Assembly (NCBI RefSeq): GCF_029962835.1
Contig: NC_080583.1
Location: forward strand, 70,789,158-70,853,157
Direction of reading: 5' to 3'
Source of the DNA: Magnolia sinica
Lineage: Eukaryota; Streptophyta; Magnoliopsida; Magnoliales; Magnoliaceae
Length of the DNA: 64,000 nucleotides
Part shown: piece by piece, positions 1 through 10,834 of the stretch
Numbering within the stretch: position 1 is the first letter of the stretch
Layout: every line of letters starts with the position of its first letter
Translations under genes and position numbers: made by a program
Notes under the pieces: model-generated
Databases searched by the model: none
What the model saw: the letters and a program-made list of their open reading frames with translations, nothing else
What the model was told of the DNA's origin: nothing

Positions 1-59
1 GGATCAAGATGATATTTGTATGGTCTCTTCGTATAGGCTTTTGTGACCTTGTCAACAGG

Positions 60-290
60 TTGGATGGAAAATAAACATTTTGGTGGATTCCATGAAGTTT
101 TTAATGGTGGGGATTCAATCACAACTGCTCACTATGGTGCAATCCACCTAAGATTTAGGCATGCTTTATTTTTAGGATCATGCCTTAAAATGAACTTTGA
201 AAATGGGACGGTGTGGATTTAAGGCACATAGATCACCGTGAGCCCCACAGTCAGGGGTCCCACCCACCTCGGTGGATCCGGGTTCTCATC
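60..290. repeat. Foldback (GGGCCCAC) repeat, partial arm
   Basis: A partial copy of the dominant short repeat of the window. It carries the family words for the 3' arm in order: a gtggattcaatcacaac stretch, ttaggatcatgcctta, gacggtgtggattt, and a terminal gtgagccccacag. No coding potential is seen. The remainder to about position 520 is A-rich sequence with no recognisable feature; the short open frames there are not supported by any motif. Confidence 0.6.
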
Positions 291-519
291 TAATCCGCAC
301 CCTGTAGTCTCTAACCACGCCTCCCATCTCTTTCTTCAACCTCTTCTTTATTTCGTTTGCGTGTAGGTTTCTTTCCTCTAGTTGCGTGGTTGAGTCGTCC
401 AAGACTGTTTTCCTATTTATGAAAAAACCAAAACAAAAAAAAAAAACAAAGATTAGAAAAACAAATGGCAATAAAGGCAGTTGGCTGCTATCGTGGATGC
501 GGATTTCCTGCGCTGATAA

Positions 520-780
520 CCAGGTGGGGCCTACTGTGATGTTTGTAAGAAATTTACTCTGTCCACCCATTTTGTGAGTTCATTTTAGGACATGAGCCTA
601 AAAATGAACCGGATCCAATGCTCAAGTGAGCCGAAAACATGATAAATGAACATCTACATTTGAAATATTTGTGGGGCCACAGAAGTTTTGAATCCGGCTA
701 ATATTTATGTTTTCAGTCCATACCAGTAAGAATGACGTTATGAACGGTATGGATGGCATGTAGACAAAGTTGTCGACCTA
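520..780. repeat. Foldback repeat, 5'-arm-like copy
   Basis: Another partial copy, running from caggtggggcctactgtgatg through ttcattttaggacatgagcc to a gtggggccacagaagttttg centre. It matches the left arm and centre of the fuller copies at 32735 and 37738. The right arm is missing or replaced by unrelated sequence that leads into the large foldback at 870. Confidence 0.55.
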
Positions 781-869
781 GGGTGTTTCAATTGTAGGAA
801 TTTTGGTAAACACCTTTTTTCCATTAGCACGGTCTAATTGAGTCTTTGACCCTTCTTACTTTTCCTCTG

Positions 870-2035
870 GAGATGATTCGGTAGTGATTACTTCAGTAGC
901 CAAAAGGCCACCGAAGTTACATGGTGAAACATGATTAGTTAGAGGCTCTCCCATTCCAATGAATGGGATATCTTCTTGCGTCACACATCTTTCTATTTTT
1001 GTAATACTATTGCAAAGGTATTTTAGTAATTTGTAGAGGATTGGATTTTTAATTCAGCAATAGATATGTAGAATAATCCGAGCCATCCATTTACAAATGG
1101 TCCATATAAAAGCGTGTGCAAATACTGCTTATCAGATTCTATTTACCCCAAGTGAGCTTGATGAGTGAATGGGAGATGGACCGAAACAGTGGTACCTTGT
1201 ACGTGAATTTCCTGCGAATGCCTTTCGTGGGACCACCCTGACATCCATTTTGTAAGCTCATTTTATGACTTCAAGACAAAAGGTGATTAGTATCCAAGAT
1301 TGAAGTTGGCCGCACTATGGGAAAAGGTGGGTAGGGAAATTACTACCGTTGAAACCTCCCTGGGTTCGACAGTGATGTTTAAATGCCATCCATGGGATGA
1401 GTTGATAACACAAATATTACCCAGATTCAAAACTTCAGTGGCCCCATGAATATTTCAAGTGAGGACATTCAATCCTCACGTTTTCAGCCCACTTGAGTAT
1501 TAGATCCAGCTCATTTTTTGTCTCATGTCCTAAAATGAGCTCAAAAAATAGATACCCTGAGTGCATTTCTCAAAAACATGACAATGGGCCCCACCTAGCT
1601 TTCCAAGTGAGGCTTTTGCAGGAAATTCGCTCTAGATATGATTGAGTGACGTGGAGATAGGAGACACAATCTGTGTACCCCCAAGTGGGCCTAATGAATG
1701 GTAATTCCTTTTTCTTGCACAAAAACATGATGATAATCGGATTCACTGAAATCTGATAAGTAGTGTGTCCACACCATTTTATATGAAACATTTATAAATG
1801 GATGGTTCAGATCATTCTACATATCTACTCCTATTATGGTATATAATTTAAAGAATTAAAAATCCCATTATCTGTAAATTACTAAAATACCCTCACATGA
1901 AAATATAAAGATGTCTAACGGATCTCCAACTGAAGGAGCATTCATTACAATAGAGAGAAAGTTGGTATCCAACCAATCATGTTTCACCACGTCATTTCAG
2001 TAGCCTTTTGGCTATGAAGTGTTCGGTATCTAATC
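870..2035. mobile_element. Large foldback element with a second foldback at its centre
   Basis: The outer arms are inverted copies. 870-1150 contains ACTTCAGTAGCCAAAAGGC, GGTATTTTAGTAATTT, TAGATATGTAGAAT and CCATCCATTTA. The reverse complement of 1690-2030 contains the same words in the same order. Between the arms, 1200-1635 is itself an inverted-repeat element: it starts gtgaatttcctgcgaatgcc and ends aggcttttgcaggaaattcgc, with the GGGCCCCACC word inside. No open frame is convincing. This is a non-autonomous foldback/MITE-type structure; the transposase source is unknown. Confidence 0.6.
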
Positions 2036-2094
2036 CTCCCCTTTTCCACTCATATTATAAAATGGGCGCGGATTTGCTACTGACAAGTTGAGTA

Positions 2095-2597
2095 GCAAGA
2101 CCCGCTATTGAAGTGACGTCACCCAGTTTTGTGGGTCCCACCATGATGTATGTTTTGTATCCACACCATCCATCCATTTGGAGAGATCATTTTATGGCAT
2201 GATCTAAAGAATGAATCAAATCCAAATCTCTAGTGGACCTCACCACAAGTAACAATGGAGAAAGTGACGCCCACCATTAAAAACTTTTAATGGCCAAAAA
2301 AGTTTTAGATCAAGCTCATATATGTGTTTTCCCTTCCTTAATATCTTTGTTAACTTATGAACTATTTGGATCTCAAATAAACATCACGGTGGACCTTAGG
2401 AAGGCTTCAATGGTGGGCGTCACTCTGCCCACTGTTTTCTATGGTGGGGTTCACTACAACCTTCGATCTGCCTCATTCTTTGGCTCATGCCCTAAAATGA
2501 TCTCTCCAAATGGATGGACGGTGTGGATGCAATACATAGATCATGGTAGGGCCCACAAAACTTGGTAACATCACTTCAGTAGCGAGTCTCACTACTC
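2095..2597. mobile_element. Full-length foldback element (about 500 bp)
   Basis: The long terminal inverted repeat can be read directly. The left end is ttgagtagcaagacccgc, then gaagtgacgtcaccca, then the gtgggtcccaccatgat word. The right end, reverse-complemented, gives ttgagtagtgagactcgc, gaagtgatgttacc, then gtgggccctaccatgat. The palindromy continues through CCATCCATTTGGAGAGATCATTTT on both sides. The open frame 2290-2568 is the repeat itself and not a gene. Confidence 0.65.
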
Positions 2598-3301
2598 AAC
2601 ATGTCAGTATTTAATTCGCGTCCTTATAAAATGAGCTCACAAAACAGATGGACAGGGTGGATTCCTCACAAACATTACGGTGGACCCCACCTAACTTTCA
2701 AGCACAAGAACTTCTTACAAAAGGCTTTGGCAAGAAATCCGCGTCTCCCAATTCAATTATAGAGATGAAAAAGAAAAAACAATCCAAGGGCCTCATTCTT
2801 CTAAGGGCCAAAAAAGTTTTAGATGAAGCTCATATTTGTGTTTTCCTTTCTTTAATGTCTTTGTTAACTTATGAACAGTTTCTATCTCAAATAAACATCA
2901 CGGTGGACCGTAGGAAGGCTTCAACGGTGGGCATCACTCCGCCCACTGTTTTCTGTGGTGGGGTTCACTACAGCTTTCGATCTGCCTCATTCTTTGGCTT
3001 ATGCCCTAAAACGATCTCTCCAAATGGATGGATGGTGTGGGTGCAATGCATACATCATGGCAGGGCCCACAGATCTTGGTGACATCACTTCAGTAGTGAG
3101 TCTCGCTACTCGACATGTCATAATTTAATCTGTGTCCTTATAAAATGAGCTCTCAAAACGGATGGACGGGTTCGATTCCTCACAAACATCAGAGTGGGCC
3201 CCACCTAAGTTTCCAGCATAGGAACTTCTTGCAAAACGCTTTAGCAAGAAATCCCCGTCTCCCAGTTCAATTATAGATTTGTAAAACAAAAAACAATCCA
3301 A
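2292..3301 (+). repeat. Direct tandem duplication, unit about 513 bp
   Basis: Unit 1 (2292-2788) starts ggccaaaaaagttttagat and ends aacaatccaa. Unit 2 (2806-3301) starts and ends with the same words. The offset is 514 bp at the start and 513 bp at the end. Scattered substitutions separate the units. The duplicated block covers the right half of the foldback element plus about 190 bp of flank (cacaagaacttcttacaaaaggct...), so duplication happened after insertion. The frames 2290-2568 and 2648-3082 translate similarly only because of this duplication. Confidence 0.8.
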
Positions 3302-3391
3302 ATGAAATAGAAACTTTTTATTGTTGTTGAGCCGGTCTTTTTTAAAGTGCTTTAGCTCAGGTTGGCTTGAGCCAGTTCCTGTAAAAATATT

Positions 3392-4022
3392 TAGGGGTGT
3401 ACATGAACCGAGCTAGTTCGGTTAGCTCGCTCGACTCGACTCAAAAAAGCTCGATTCGACTCGGTTTGAAGCTAAGTTCGAGCCAAGTCGAGCTGATTTT
3501 TGGAGCTCAAAAATGACTTCGAGCTGGTCCCAACTCGACTCGACTTAATTCGAATTGAACCCAACTCAAATCGAACTCAGATCAAACCAGTTCGGTGACT
3601 CGGTTACTTTGATATTGATGTTGCTTACCAAGTGTTTGATGAAATGACTCAACAAAGTGTGGCTGGTGGCAAGGAAGGTATGTATATGAAACAAATACCG
3701 TTTTTTCTTGATTTTTATGTTGCTTAGAAAGTGTCTTGTAAAATACATGTAAAACCATTGTTATTGTTTTACATGCAATGAGATTTTAAAGGTACAGTCC
3801 ATGTGGTTGTGAAAATGTTGCACAGACAAACTCGGCTCAAACTGGCTCGAACTCGGCTTGAACTAGCCCGAGCTACTAACCAAACCAAGCGAAGCTGGCC
3901 AGTCAGGCTCGAGGACCGAGCCGAGCTGAGTTCGAGTTGGGGTCAGCTAGTGGCCGAGCCGACTCGAGCTAAGGTTTGAGCTAAAGATACGGGCCAGCGT
4001 GGACAAAGCTTGGCCCACCTTA
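3392..4022. mobile_element. hAT-like non-autonomous element with GAGCTCGA-rich subterminal arrays
   Basis: It begins TAGGGGTGTACATGAACCGAG and appears to end GGCCCACCTTA; the reverse complement TAAGGTGGGCC is a degenerate match to the start. Both ends are crowded with GAGCTCGA/CTCGACTCG words (3405-3560 and 3835-3980) in opposite orientation. The middle (3600-3800) is AT-rich and encodes nothing recognisable. A target-site duplication was not found, so the ends are approximate. Confidence 0.45.
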
Positions 4023-4284
4023 ACCGATCACTAACACCGCAACGTTCAATAAAGGGAGTATTAGCATACGCTACACCACGCATTGCATCAAGGGAAATCT
4101 AAGTTATAGCTATGGGCCATATTCCATATGGGGACGGAAAGTGGACGGTTGGATGCGACTCATAAATTACGGCTTGCTTCTCATAAGGTAGGGTTTTACT
4201 AAACATGTCCAGGATACAAATTTCAAAATAGCTGCAGCTGTAGACACATCAAAGACAGGGGTTCCCTGCAACCGGTGCTAAAGG

Positions 4285-4480
4285 GAGTGGTGGTAACCAA
4301 TTCATGGGGCCCACCAGAATGACCATGAAAAATCCACTCCGTCCATTGACTTTGGCACTTCACTTTATACCTTAACCCAAGAAAATAGCAATAATATAAA
4401 GATGGTGTGGGCCAAAACACAGAAACGAAGGGGGTTAAAATGCCAACCATTGAAACATCCATGGGGCCCACCGCGACGTT
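4285..4480. repeat. Foldback repeat fragment interrupted by element A
   Basis: It contains catggggcccaccagaatga, ccgtccattgac and a second catggggcccaccgcgacg word just before the LTR of copia element A. Element A therefore inserted in or next to this repeat. Confidence 0.5.
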
Positions 4481-4485
4481 ATATA

Positions 4486-5442
4486 TGTTGGAAAATTTGT
4501 TGAATTAAATAGACTATTAAAATCGAGAACCAAAAAAAGGAAAATAAAATTTTGAGAAAGAAGAACTTATTGAATTGAGTCGAGGCGTGACTGAGTCACT
4601 CGGCTTGAAATCAAATTTGCTCCCCTTGGACAGCGTCCCAAGTGCAACAGGTTTCTAGAGCAATCGACCTCCAGGATACAACGACTATGACCCGGTCCCA
4701 GCGGTGCACTCACTGTACACAGGCTCAAACCACTTGCAGTTTAATCCAAAAGTGCTGAGTTGACTTAGCAATGAACTCAGTAAAATTCTTAAAATCGTAT
4801 CAAAGAGAGTTTTATAAGAGAGATAATAATTTCGTATTTCGAAATTGGAATCGGAAGTCTTTATATAGACTCCAAAGTGGTGCATAAGCACCCTTTACAA
4901 AAGGTTAGGTCCGTTGGGTTTAAACCCAACAGGGGCGACCAACCGGAAGGGATGCATCTCTCTGGTTTAAAACGAAAAGGCGTAAGTGCGAGTACACTCT
5001 CACAAATAAAGTCCCGCGAGTATCCATACACACACACCCACACCGCACCCGCACCTGCGCCCACGCCCAGCCCAGCCGGTCCCATCGCGCACGCGCACGC
5101 GTACACGCGCGCGCACACGGACACAGACACTGACACGAACTCGCACTCGGCTCAGCTCGGCACGGCACGGCTCTGCTCGACGCGCGCGCGTGTGTGATCA
5201 ATGGCATAGATTAGAGCTATTGGCATAGCCCCCCCACAGGACCAAATTCACATGCCCCCTAAAAGGGGCTCAAGCCCTAGGCAAAAAGACTATCTTATAT
5301 ACAAGATAGTTTACTTTGTCAAATCCGATGTGGGACAAAACCCACAACACAAAAGTACCATAACTTTTCAAATATGAAGGAAAATCACCAAAAATTTAAA
5401 AATTCAAATTTTTTTAATATTATTTTAAAACAAAATATAACA
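4486..5442 (-). repeat. Element A 3' LTR (957 bp)
   Basis: Direct repeat of 9911-10816. Read on the minus strand, U3 starts at 5442. A hairpin word ACTATCTT...AAGATAGT lies at about 5291-5312. A CpG-rich low-complexity tract occupies about 5027-5200, followed by a TATA box at 4859-4868, and U5 runs down to 4486. The open frames across 4861-5207 are products of the low-complexity tract and are not genes. Confidence 0.92.
4859..4868 (-). promoter_or_regulatory. TATA box in element A 3' LTR
   Basis: The minus strand reads CTATATAAAG, a strong TATA box. It is conserved at the matching place in the other three LTRs of this family. Transcription would start a few tens of bases downstream (lower coordinates). 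Confidence 0.6.
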
Positions 5443-5458
5443 ATTCCCCACATGTTTT
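5443..5458 (-). other. Element A polypurine tract
   Basis: Directly inside the 3' LTR the minus strand reads AAAACATGTGGGGAAT, a purine-rich run abutting the LTR end TG. This is the position and composition of the plus-strand primer. Element B has AAAACATGTGGGGGAT in the same place. Confidence 0.65.
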
Positions 5459-5943
5459 AAAATAAAACTCTTTCGGGTTAAAGCGTAATAATTGTGCAAT
5501 AGTGCCGGTGTCACCATAAACTTGAACCGACATTAGAGTAAACAAAACAGGTCTACAGGAATCAGGTAACACCATAGTCTTGAATCTGAATCCTTTTAAT
5601 GTAGATCGCAAGTACATACCACTCACACAACTCTTCCTCTGCAAGTGATTCTACGGTTCAGTGCGTTTCGGCCATACACCATTACTTGGATTTCATGAGT
5701 GATCTAGAGAATTCGCCTAGATTCTCATAGAAAGCGGCCTCCACCTCCACACCCATATATGTGAATTCCATCAAGTGTATGCAACAACTGTATACACCAC
5801 CAAATATATGGCTATGGATCCATTAAGAATTCTAAAAACTCATCCTTCTGCATTGCTGCTCGCACTGTACACCATAGAAGGAGCTCATATAACTCAGTCC
5901 AATCGTCTACCTCGTGTCTTGTTGTTTACCCATTAAATCTATC

Positions 5944-8900
5944 TCATGGGATCTCCACTTGTATAGTTTGGGTTGCCGATACTGGCAGCTCATATATTAG
6001 GCTCAGCCTCATTCCCTTCGATGTATCATTGACTAACCTTTTAGATAGTCCTTTGGTCAGAGGATCTACTAGATTCTTTTCTGACCTCATAAAGTTAATA
6101 AATATGACTCCATCACGCAACATATGTTTCACTATATTGTATTTGAGTCTAATATGTCTGTTTTTTCCATTATATATTTTACTCCTGGCTTTTGCTATAG
6201 CTGCTTGACAGTCACAATGAATAGACACGGCCGATACAAGCTTTGGCCACAATGGTATATCAGCTAAGAGATTTCTAAGCCACTTGGCTTCTGATCCAGC
6301 CTTTTCTAAGGCAATAAACTCAGATTCCATAGTCGACCGAGCGATACATGTCTGCTTGGTAGACTTCCAAGAGACTACTCCTCCACCCAAAGTGAAGACA
6401 TATCCACTTGTAGATTTTGTCTCATCTGAATCACTGATCCAGTTAGCATCACTATATCCTTCTAATACAGCAGGATAAATGGTATAATATAAACCATAGG
6501 TCATACTGCCTTTTAGGTATCTCAAAATCCTAGACAAGGCATTCCAATGCTCTTTTCCAGGGTTATGTATATATCTATTTAGCCTTCCTACTGCAAAAGC
6601 TATGTCTGGTCTAGTGCAGTTTGTTAGATACATAAGGCTACCAATTATTCTGAAATATTTCAATTGAGACACTATTTTCTGTATTCTTCATGAGAGTCAC
6701 GCTATAATCATAAGGAGTACTGACAGGTAAACAATCAAAATGGTTAAATTTTTTCAATATCTTCTCAATGTAATGAGATTGTGATAATATAATAACACCA
6801 TTTTTCTTAGTTACTTTAATACCCAAGATTACACTAGCCTCTCCTAAGTCTTTCATGTCAAACTTAGATGACAAGAATTTTTTAGTTGTATTAACTAATT
6901 TAATATTAGTTCCAAAAATAAGCATGTCATCAACATAAAGGCATATAATAACATAATCATTTTTAGAAATTTTACTATATACACATCTATCTACATCATT
7001 TATATGATAACCATTTGATTTTAAAACACCATCAAATTTTTCATGCCATTGTTTAGGAGCCTGTTTTAAACCATATAGTGATTTAATTAGTTTACATACT
7101 TTATTTTCTTTACCTGATATCTTATAACCCTCAGGTTGCTCCATATATATTTCTTCTTCTAAGTCTCCATTTAGGAAAGCCGTCTTAACGTCCATCTGGT
7201 GTACCACCAGTTTATATATGGAGGCTATCGCTATTAAGACTCTAATAGTTGTAATCCTAGTTACAGGGGAATATGTATCAAAGTAATTTATTCCTTCCTT
7301 TTGTTTAAAGCCTTTCACTACCAACCTAGCCTTAAACTTATCAATAGTTTCATCTGGTTTTAGTTTCTTTCTAAACACCCATTTACAGCCTATTGGTTTG
7401 TTTCCAGGTGGTAGGTCTACAAGTTCCCAAGTGTTATTAGATATAATAGATTCTAACTCATCATTTATTGCTTCCTTCCAAAAGGTTGCATCTGGAGAGT
7501 TAATTGCTTCAATATACGTTGTAGGATCATCTTCTACTAAGAAGGTGAAAAAACCATCTCCTAGGTTAGTTTCTCTTCTAATCCTAGTACTTTTTCTTGG
7601 TTGTATTTCTTCTATTACTTTCTCGTAAGCATTTTTACTAGTAGACGCAATATCTGATTCATTGACTTCCTCTATTCCTATAGATTTAGATTTCATAGGG
7701 AATATGTTCTCAAAGAACTCTGCATCTCTAGCTTTTATAATTGTATTAGGATGTAGAATATTATCCTTAGTTTTTAAAACTAGAAACCTATAGGCCACAC
7801 TGTTTTGTGCGTAACCTATAAATACACAGTCGGTCGTTTTAGGACATAATTTTTTTTTCTTAGTTTCAGGTAATCCTACTTTAACAAGACACCCCCACAC
7901 TTTAATATATTTGTAACTAAGAACATGATTCTTCCAAAGTTCATATTATGTTTGTTCAGAAGATTTAGAAGGAATCCTATTTAGAATATAAAAAGCATAT
8001 AGAATTGCTTCTCCCCACATATTTGAGGGTAAGCCTGAACTGTTTAACATGGTATTCATCATCTCTTTTAGTGTTCTATTCTTACGTTCTGCTATTCCAT
8101 TCTGTTCTAGTGTATAAGGAGTTGTAGTTTCGTGAACTATTCCATTCTTTTCACATAATTCTCTAAATTGAGAAGATTCATATTCACCTCCTCTATCTAT
8201 TCTAAGTCTTTTAATTTTTATATTTAATTGATTTTCAACTTTAATTTTGTATTTAGAAAAAGCATCTAAAGCTTCATCTTTGTTTCTTAACAAATATACT
8301 CTAGTAAACCTAGAGTAGTCATCTACAAAAGTTATATAATATCTTTTTCCACCTCTAGACATGTGATTTTTAAAATCACCTAAGTCACTGTGTATTAACT
8401 CTAATAGAACAGATGATCTTTCTATTTGTTTAAAGGGTTTTCTAATGAATTTTGATTCGACACATGTTTCACATTTTTTGAATTCTTCATTAGATATACT
8501 AGGTAATAAACCTAATCTTTTCATTTTCTTCAAAGATGCTATATTCACATTACCTAATCTACTATACCATAGATAAAAAGGTTCAACGATATAAACAGAA
8601 CTGAATGTTTTCTTATTATTATCATTGGATACATTTATAATGAATAAACCATCGCTACAGTACCCCTTACCAACAAAGGTTCCATTTTTAGTCATTACAA
8701 GCTTATCTGAATCAGATACTAACTTAACACCAGCCTTATTGAGGAATGAACCAGAGACTAAGTTTCTTCTAATGTCAGGCACATGTAGGACATCATTCAA
8801 CATTAGAGTCTTTCCAGAAGTGAGTTTCAGAAGTACTTTCCCTTTCCCTATGACTGGAGACGTTCTAGCATTACCCATGAACACCTGTTCATCATCTCAT

Positions 8901-9009
8901 GATTCTTGGCAGGAGGTAAACATGCTACGATCCTTGCATACGTGCCTAGTTGCACCAGTATCTAGCACCCACTCCAAGTTGTTTACAAGGAAGACTTCTG
9001 ACACCACAG
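5944..9009 (-). pseudogene. Element A pol (protease-integrase-RT-RNase H), broken
   Basis: Reading from 9009 downward, the protease motif VLDTGATRHVC is followed by an in-frame TGA (SCQES*, where B has SYQVSR). Then come the GAG-pre-integrase segment (FYLWYSRLG), the integrase core (FVDDYSRFTRVY, then DRGGEYESSQF) and a stop at EQT*YELWK near 7947. The reverse transcriptase lies in 6638-7900, with VHQMDVKTAFLNGDLEEEIYM and the catalytic YVDDML. RNase H lies in 5944-6672 ([18 protein letters not shown]). The frame changes between RT and RNase H near 6640-6670, where ENSVSI ends one frame and MSQLKYF begins the next. The polyprotein would copy and integrate the element; with these stops it cannot be made whole. 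Confidence 0.9.
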
Positions 9010-9874
9010 CTACTACCATGTCAGACTCATTGCCTGTTTCTGTAAGATTAGCCTGCGGCTTATCTTTGTTTTTCTTAAGCCTGCAGGTTTTGACATGATG
9101 CCCAGGCTTTCCACAGTTGTAGCAGTTTCCCTTTTTCTTGAATTGATTGTTTGCATTCTTCTTTTTGAGCCTGCATTCATTTGCATAATGTCCAGGTTTG
9201 CCACAGTTATGATAGTTGCCCTTTTTTCTTATTATTTGCCCGACTTGATTCCATAAGTTCGCTTTTGAATGTATCTCATTTTTATTTTCTTTTTAGTCCC
9301 TAATTCTATTGGCCTCCTCTATTCGTATGTGTATGATAGTGGTTTTCAAAGAAACACTGTTCTTTTTATGCTTCATTCTATTCTTATATTCTTTCCAGGA
9401 GGACGGTAACTTTTCTATTAGCGCTCCTGATAGAAACACTTCATCCAACTTAATTCCTTCTGTCGATGGTTCGTGAACTAGACTTTGAAAATCGTGAATC
9501 TGATTTGTGACAAGTATATCGTCTGTCATTTCATAGTGAAGGAAATTAGCAATTGCATGTTTCTTAGCGCCTGCATCTTCTAATATGTATTTCTTTTCTA
9601 AAGCAGTCCATATGTCTTTAGCAGACACGTAAGAAGCATACACATCATATAGTTCGTTGGATAAAGAGTTTAGAATATAGTTTTTACAATTATTTTCATC
9701 TGTTACTTCAGTTTGATTTGCTGGATCTATAGTAAATTATTCAGATAAAATGTATGAAACTTTCAGAGTGGTCAGAGCGAACATCAATTTCTGTTTCCAC
9801 CGTTTAAATGATTGTCTAGCGAATGGTTCGATTTTGGCTAACTCAGCAGAAGCATTTACTGTTACTGTAGCCAT
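9010..9874 (-). pseudogene. Element A gag with CCHC knuckles, broken
   Basis: The start is the ATG at 9874-9872 (MATVTVNAS), only 37 bases from the LTR edge. The frame reads a copia gag amino end (FKRWKQKLMFALTTL), then hits TAA after YILSE, where element B has a serine codon. The middle portion (9293-9643, YVSAKDIWTALEKKYIL) is followed by two zinc knuckles at about 9105-9215. The first knuckle has lost its first cysteine (NYHNCGKPGHYANEC against NCHNC in B). Gag would form the particle and bind RNA through the knuckles. Confidence 0.85.
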
Positions 9875-9892
9875 AGTCTATGTAATTCAACA

Positions 9893-10044
9893 CAAATTCG
9901 ATTTCAAGATTGTTGGAAAATTTGTTGAATTAAATAGACTATTAAAATCGAGAACCAAAAAAAGGAAAATAAAATTTTGAGAAAGAAGAACTTATTGAAT
10001 TGAGTCGAGGCGTGACTGAGTCACTCGGCTTGAAATCGAATTTG
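9893..10044 (-). other. Primer-site region of element A with U5 inverted repeat
   Basis: The 16 bases at 9893-9908 (CAAATTCGATTTCAAG), two bases inside the 5' LTR, are a perfect inverted complement of 10029-10044 (CTTGAAATCGAATTTG) inside U5 of that LTR, with 120 bases between. No TGG-initiated tRNA complement is present where a primer site should be. In the transcript the U5 stretch could pair with the primer position. Confidence 0.7.
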
Positions 10045-10816
10045 CTCCCCTTGGACAGCGTCCCAAGTGCAACAGGTTTCTAGAGCAATCGACCTCCAGG
10101 ATACAACGACTATGACCCGGTCCCAGCGGTGCACTCACTGTACACGGGCTCGAACCACTTGCAGTTTAATCCGAAAGTGCTGAGTTGACTCAGCAATGAA
10201 CTCAGTAAAATTCTTAAAATCGTATCAGAGAGAGTTTTATAAGAGAGATAATAATTTCGTATTTCGAAACTGGAATCGGAAGTCTTTATATAGACTCCGA
10301 AGTGGTGCATAAGCACCCTTTACAAAAGGTTAGGTCCGTTGGGTTTAAACCCAACAGGGGCGACCAACCGGAAGGGATGCATCTCTCTGGTTTAAAACGA
10401 AAAGGCACAAGTGCGAGTACACTCTCGCAAATAAAGTCCCGCGAGTACCCATACACACACACCCACACCGCGCCCACACCCGCGCCCACGCCCAGCCCAG
10501 CCCAGCCCAGCCCGTCTCGTCCCGCACGCGCACACGGACTCGGACTCGGCTCGGCGCCCGCCCGTGTGTGGTCAATGGCATAAATTAGAGCTATTGGCAT
10601 AGCCCCCCTACAGGACCAAATTCACATGCCCCCTGAAAGGGGCTTAAGCCCTAGGCAAAAAGACTATCTTATATACAAGATAGTTTACTTTGTCAAATCC
10701 GATGTGGGACAAAACCCACAACACAAAAGTACCATAACTTTTCAAATATGGAGGGAAATCACCGAAAATTTAAAAATTCAAATTTTTTTAATATTATTTT
10801 AAAACAAAATATAACA
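9911..10816 (-). repeat. Element A 5' LTR (906 bp)
   Basis: Promoter LTR of element A. TATA box CTATATAAAG on the minus strand at 10284-10293; CpG-rich low-complexity tract at about 10446-10575, shorter than in the partner LTR; hairpin ACTATCTT/AAGATAGT downstream of it at about 10664-10686. It starts TGTTGG, ends ATAACA and is followed by the target duplication ATATA. Confidence 0.92.
10284..10293 (-). promoter_or_regulatory. TATA box in element A 5' LTR
   Basis: CTATATAAAG on the minus strand. This is the promoter that would drive the gag-pol transcript of element A, starting near 10255-10260. Confidence 0.6.
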
Positions 10817-10834
10817 ATATACAATCCAACCTTC

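Larger units (their letters stand above)
4486..10816 (-). mobile_element. Ty1/copia LTR retrotransposon A, complete, decayed
   Basis: Two LTRs (4486-5442 and 9911-10816) begin TGTTGG and end ATAACA on the plus strand. They are flanked by identical 5-bp target duplications ATATA (4481-4485 and 10817-10821), so both ends are intact. The coding order on the minus strand is gag, CCHC knuckles, protease, integrase, reverse transcriptase, RNase H, which is the Ty1/copia order. Several in-frame stops make it non-functional. It is closely related to element B at 47444-53692. The lineage within copia is not assigned. Confidence 0.95.

Noticed and set aside
2290-3082. Two similar open frames starting AKKVLDQAHICVF and a related copy, looking like a gene family
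   Set aside because: They are the two units of a tandem duplication of a foldback repeat; the same sequence occurs out of frame elsewhere in the window.
4861-5207. Overlapping open frames on both strands in the element A LTR (also at 10286-10600, 47825-48174 and 53260-53794)
   Set aside because: They are translations of a CpG-rich low-complexity tract in LTR DNA, differ in length between copies and have no motifs.
8625-9098. Plus-strand frames across the copia elements (also 7398-7628, 50372-50695, 51564-51851)
   Set aside because: Antisense shadows of the minus-strand pol genes.
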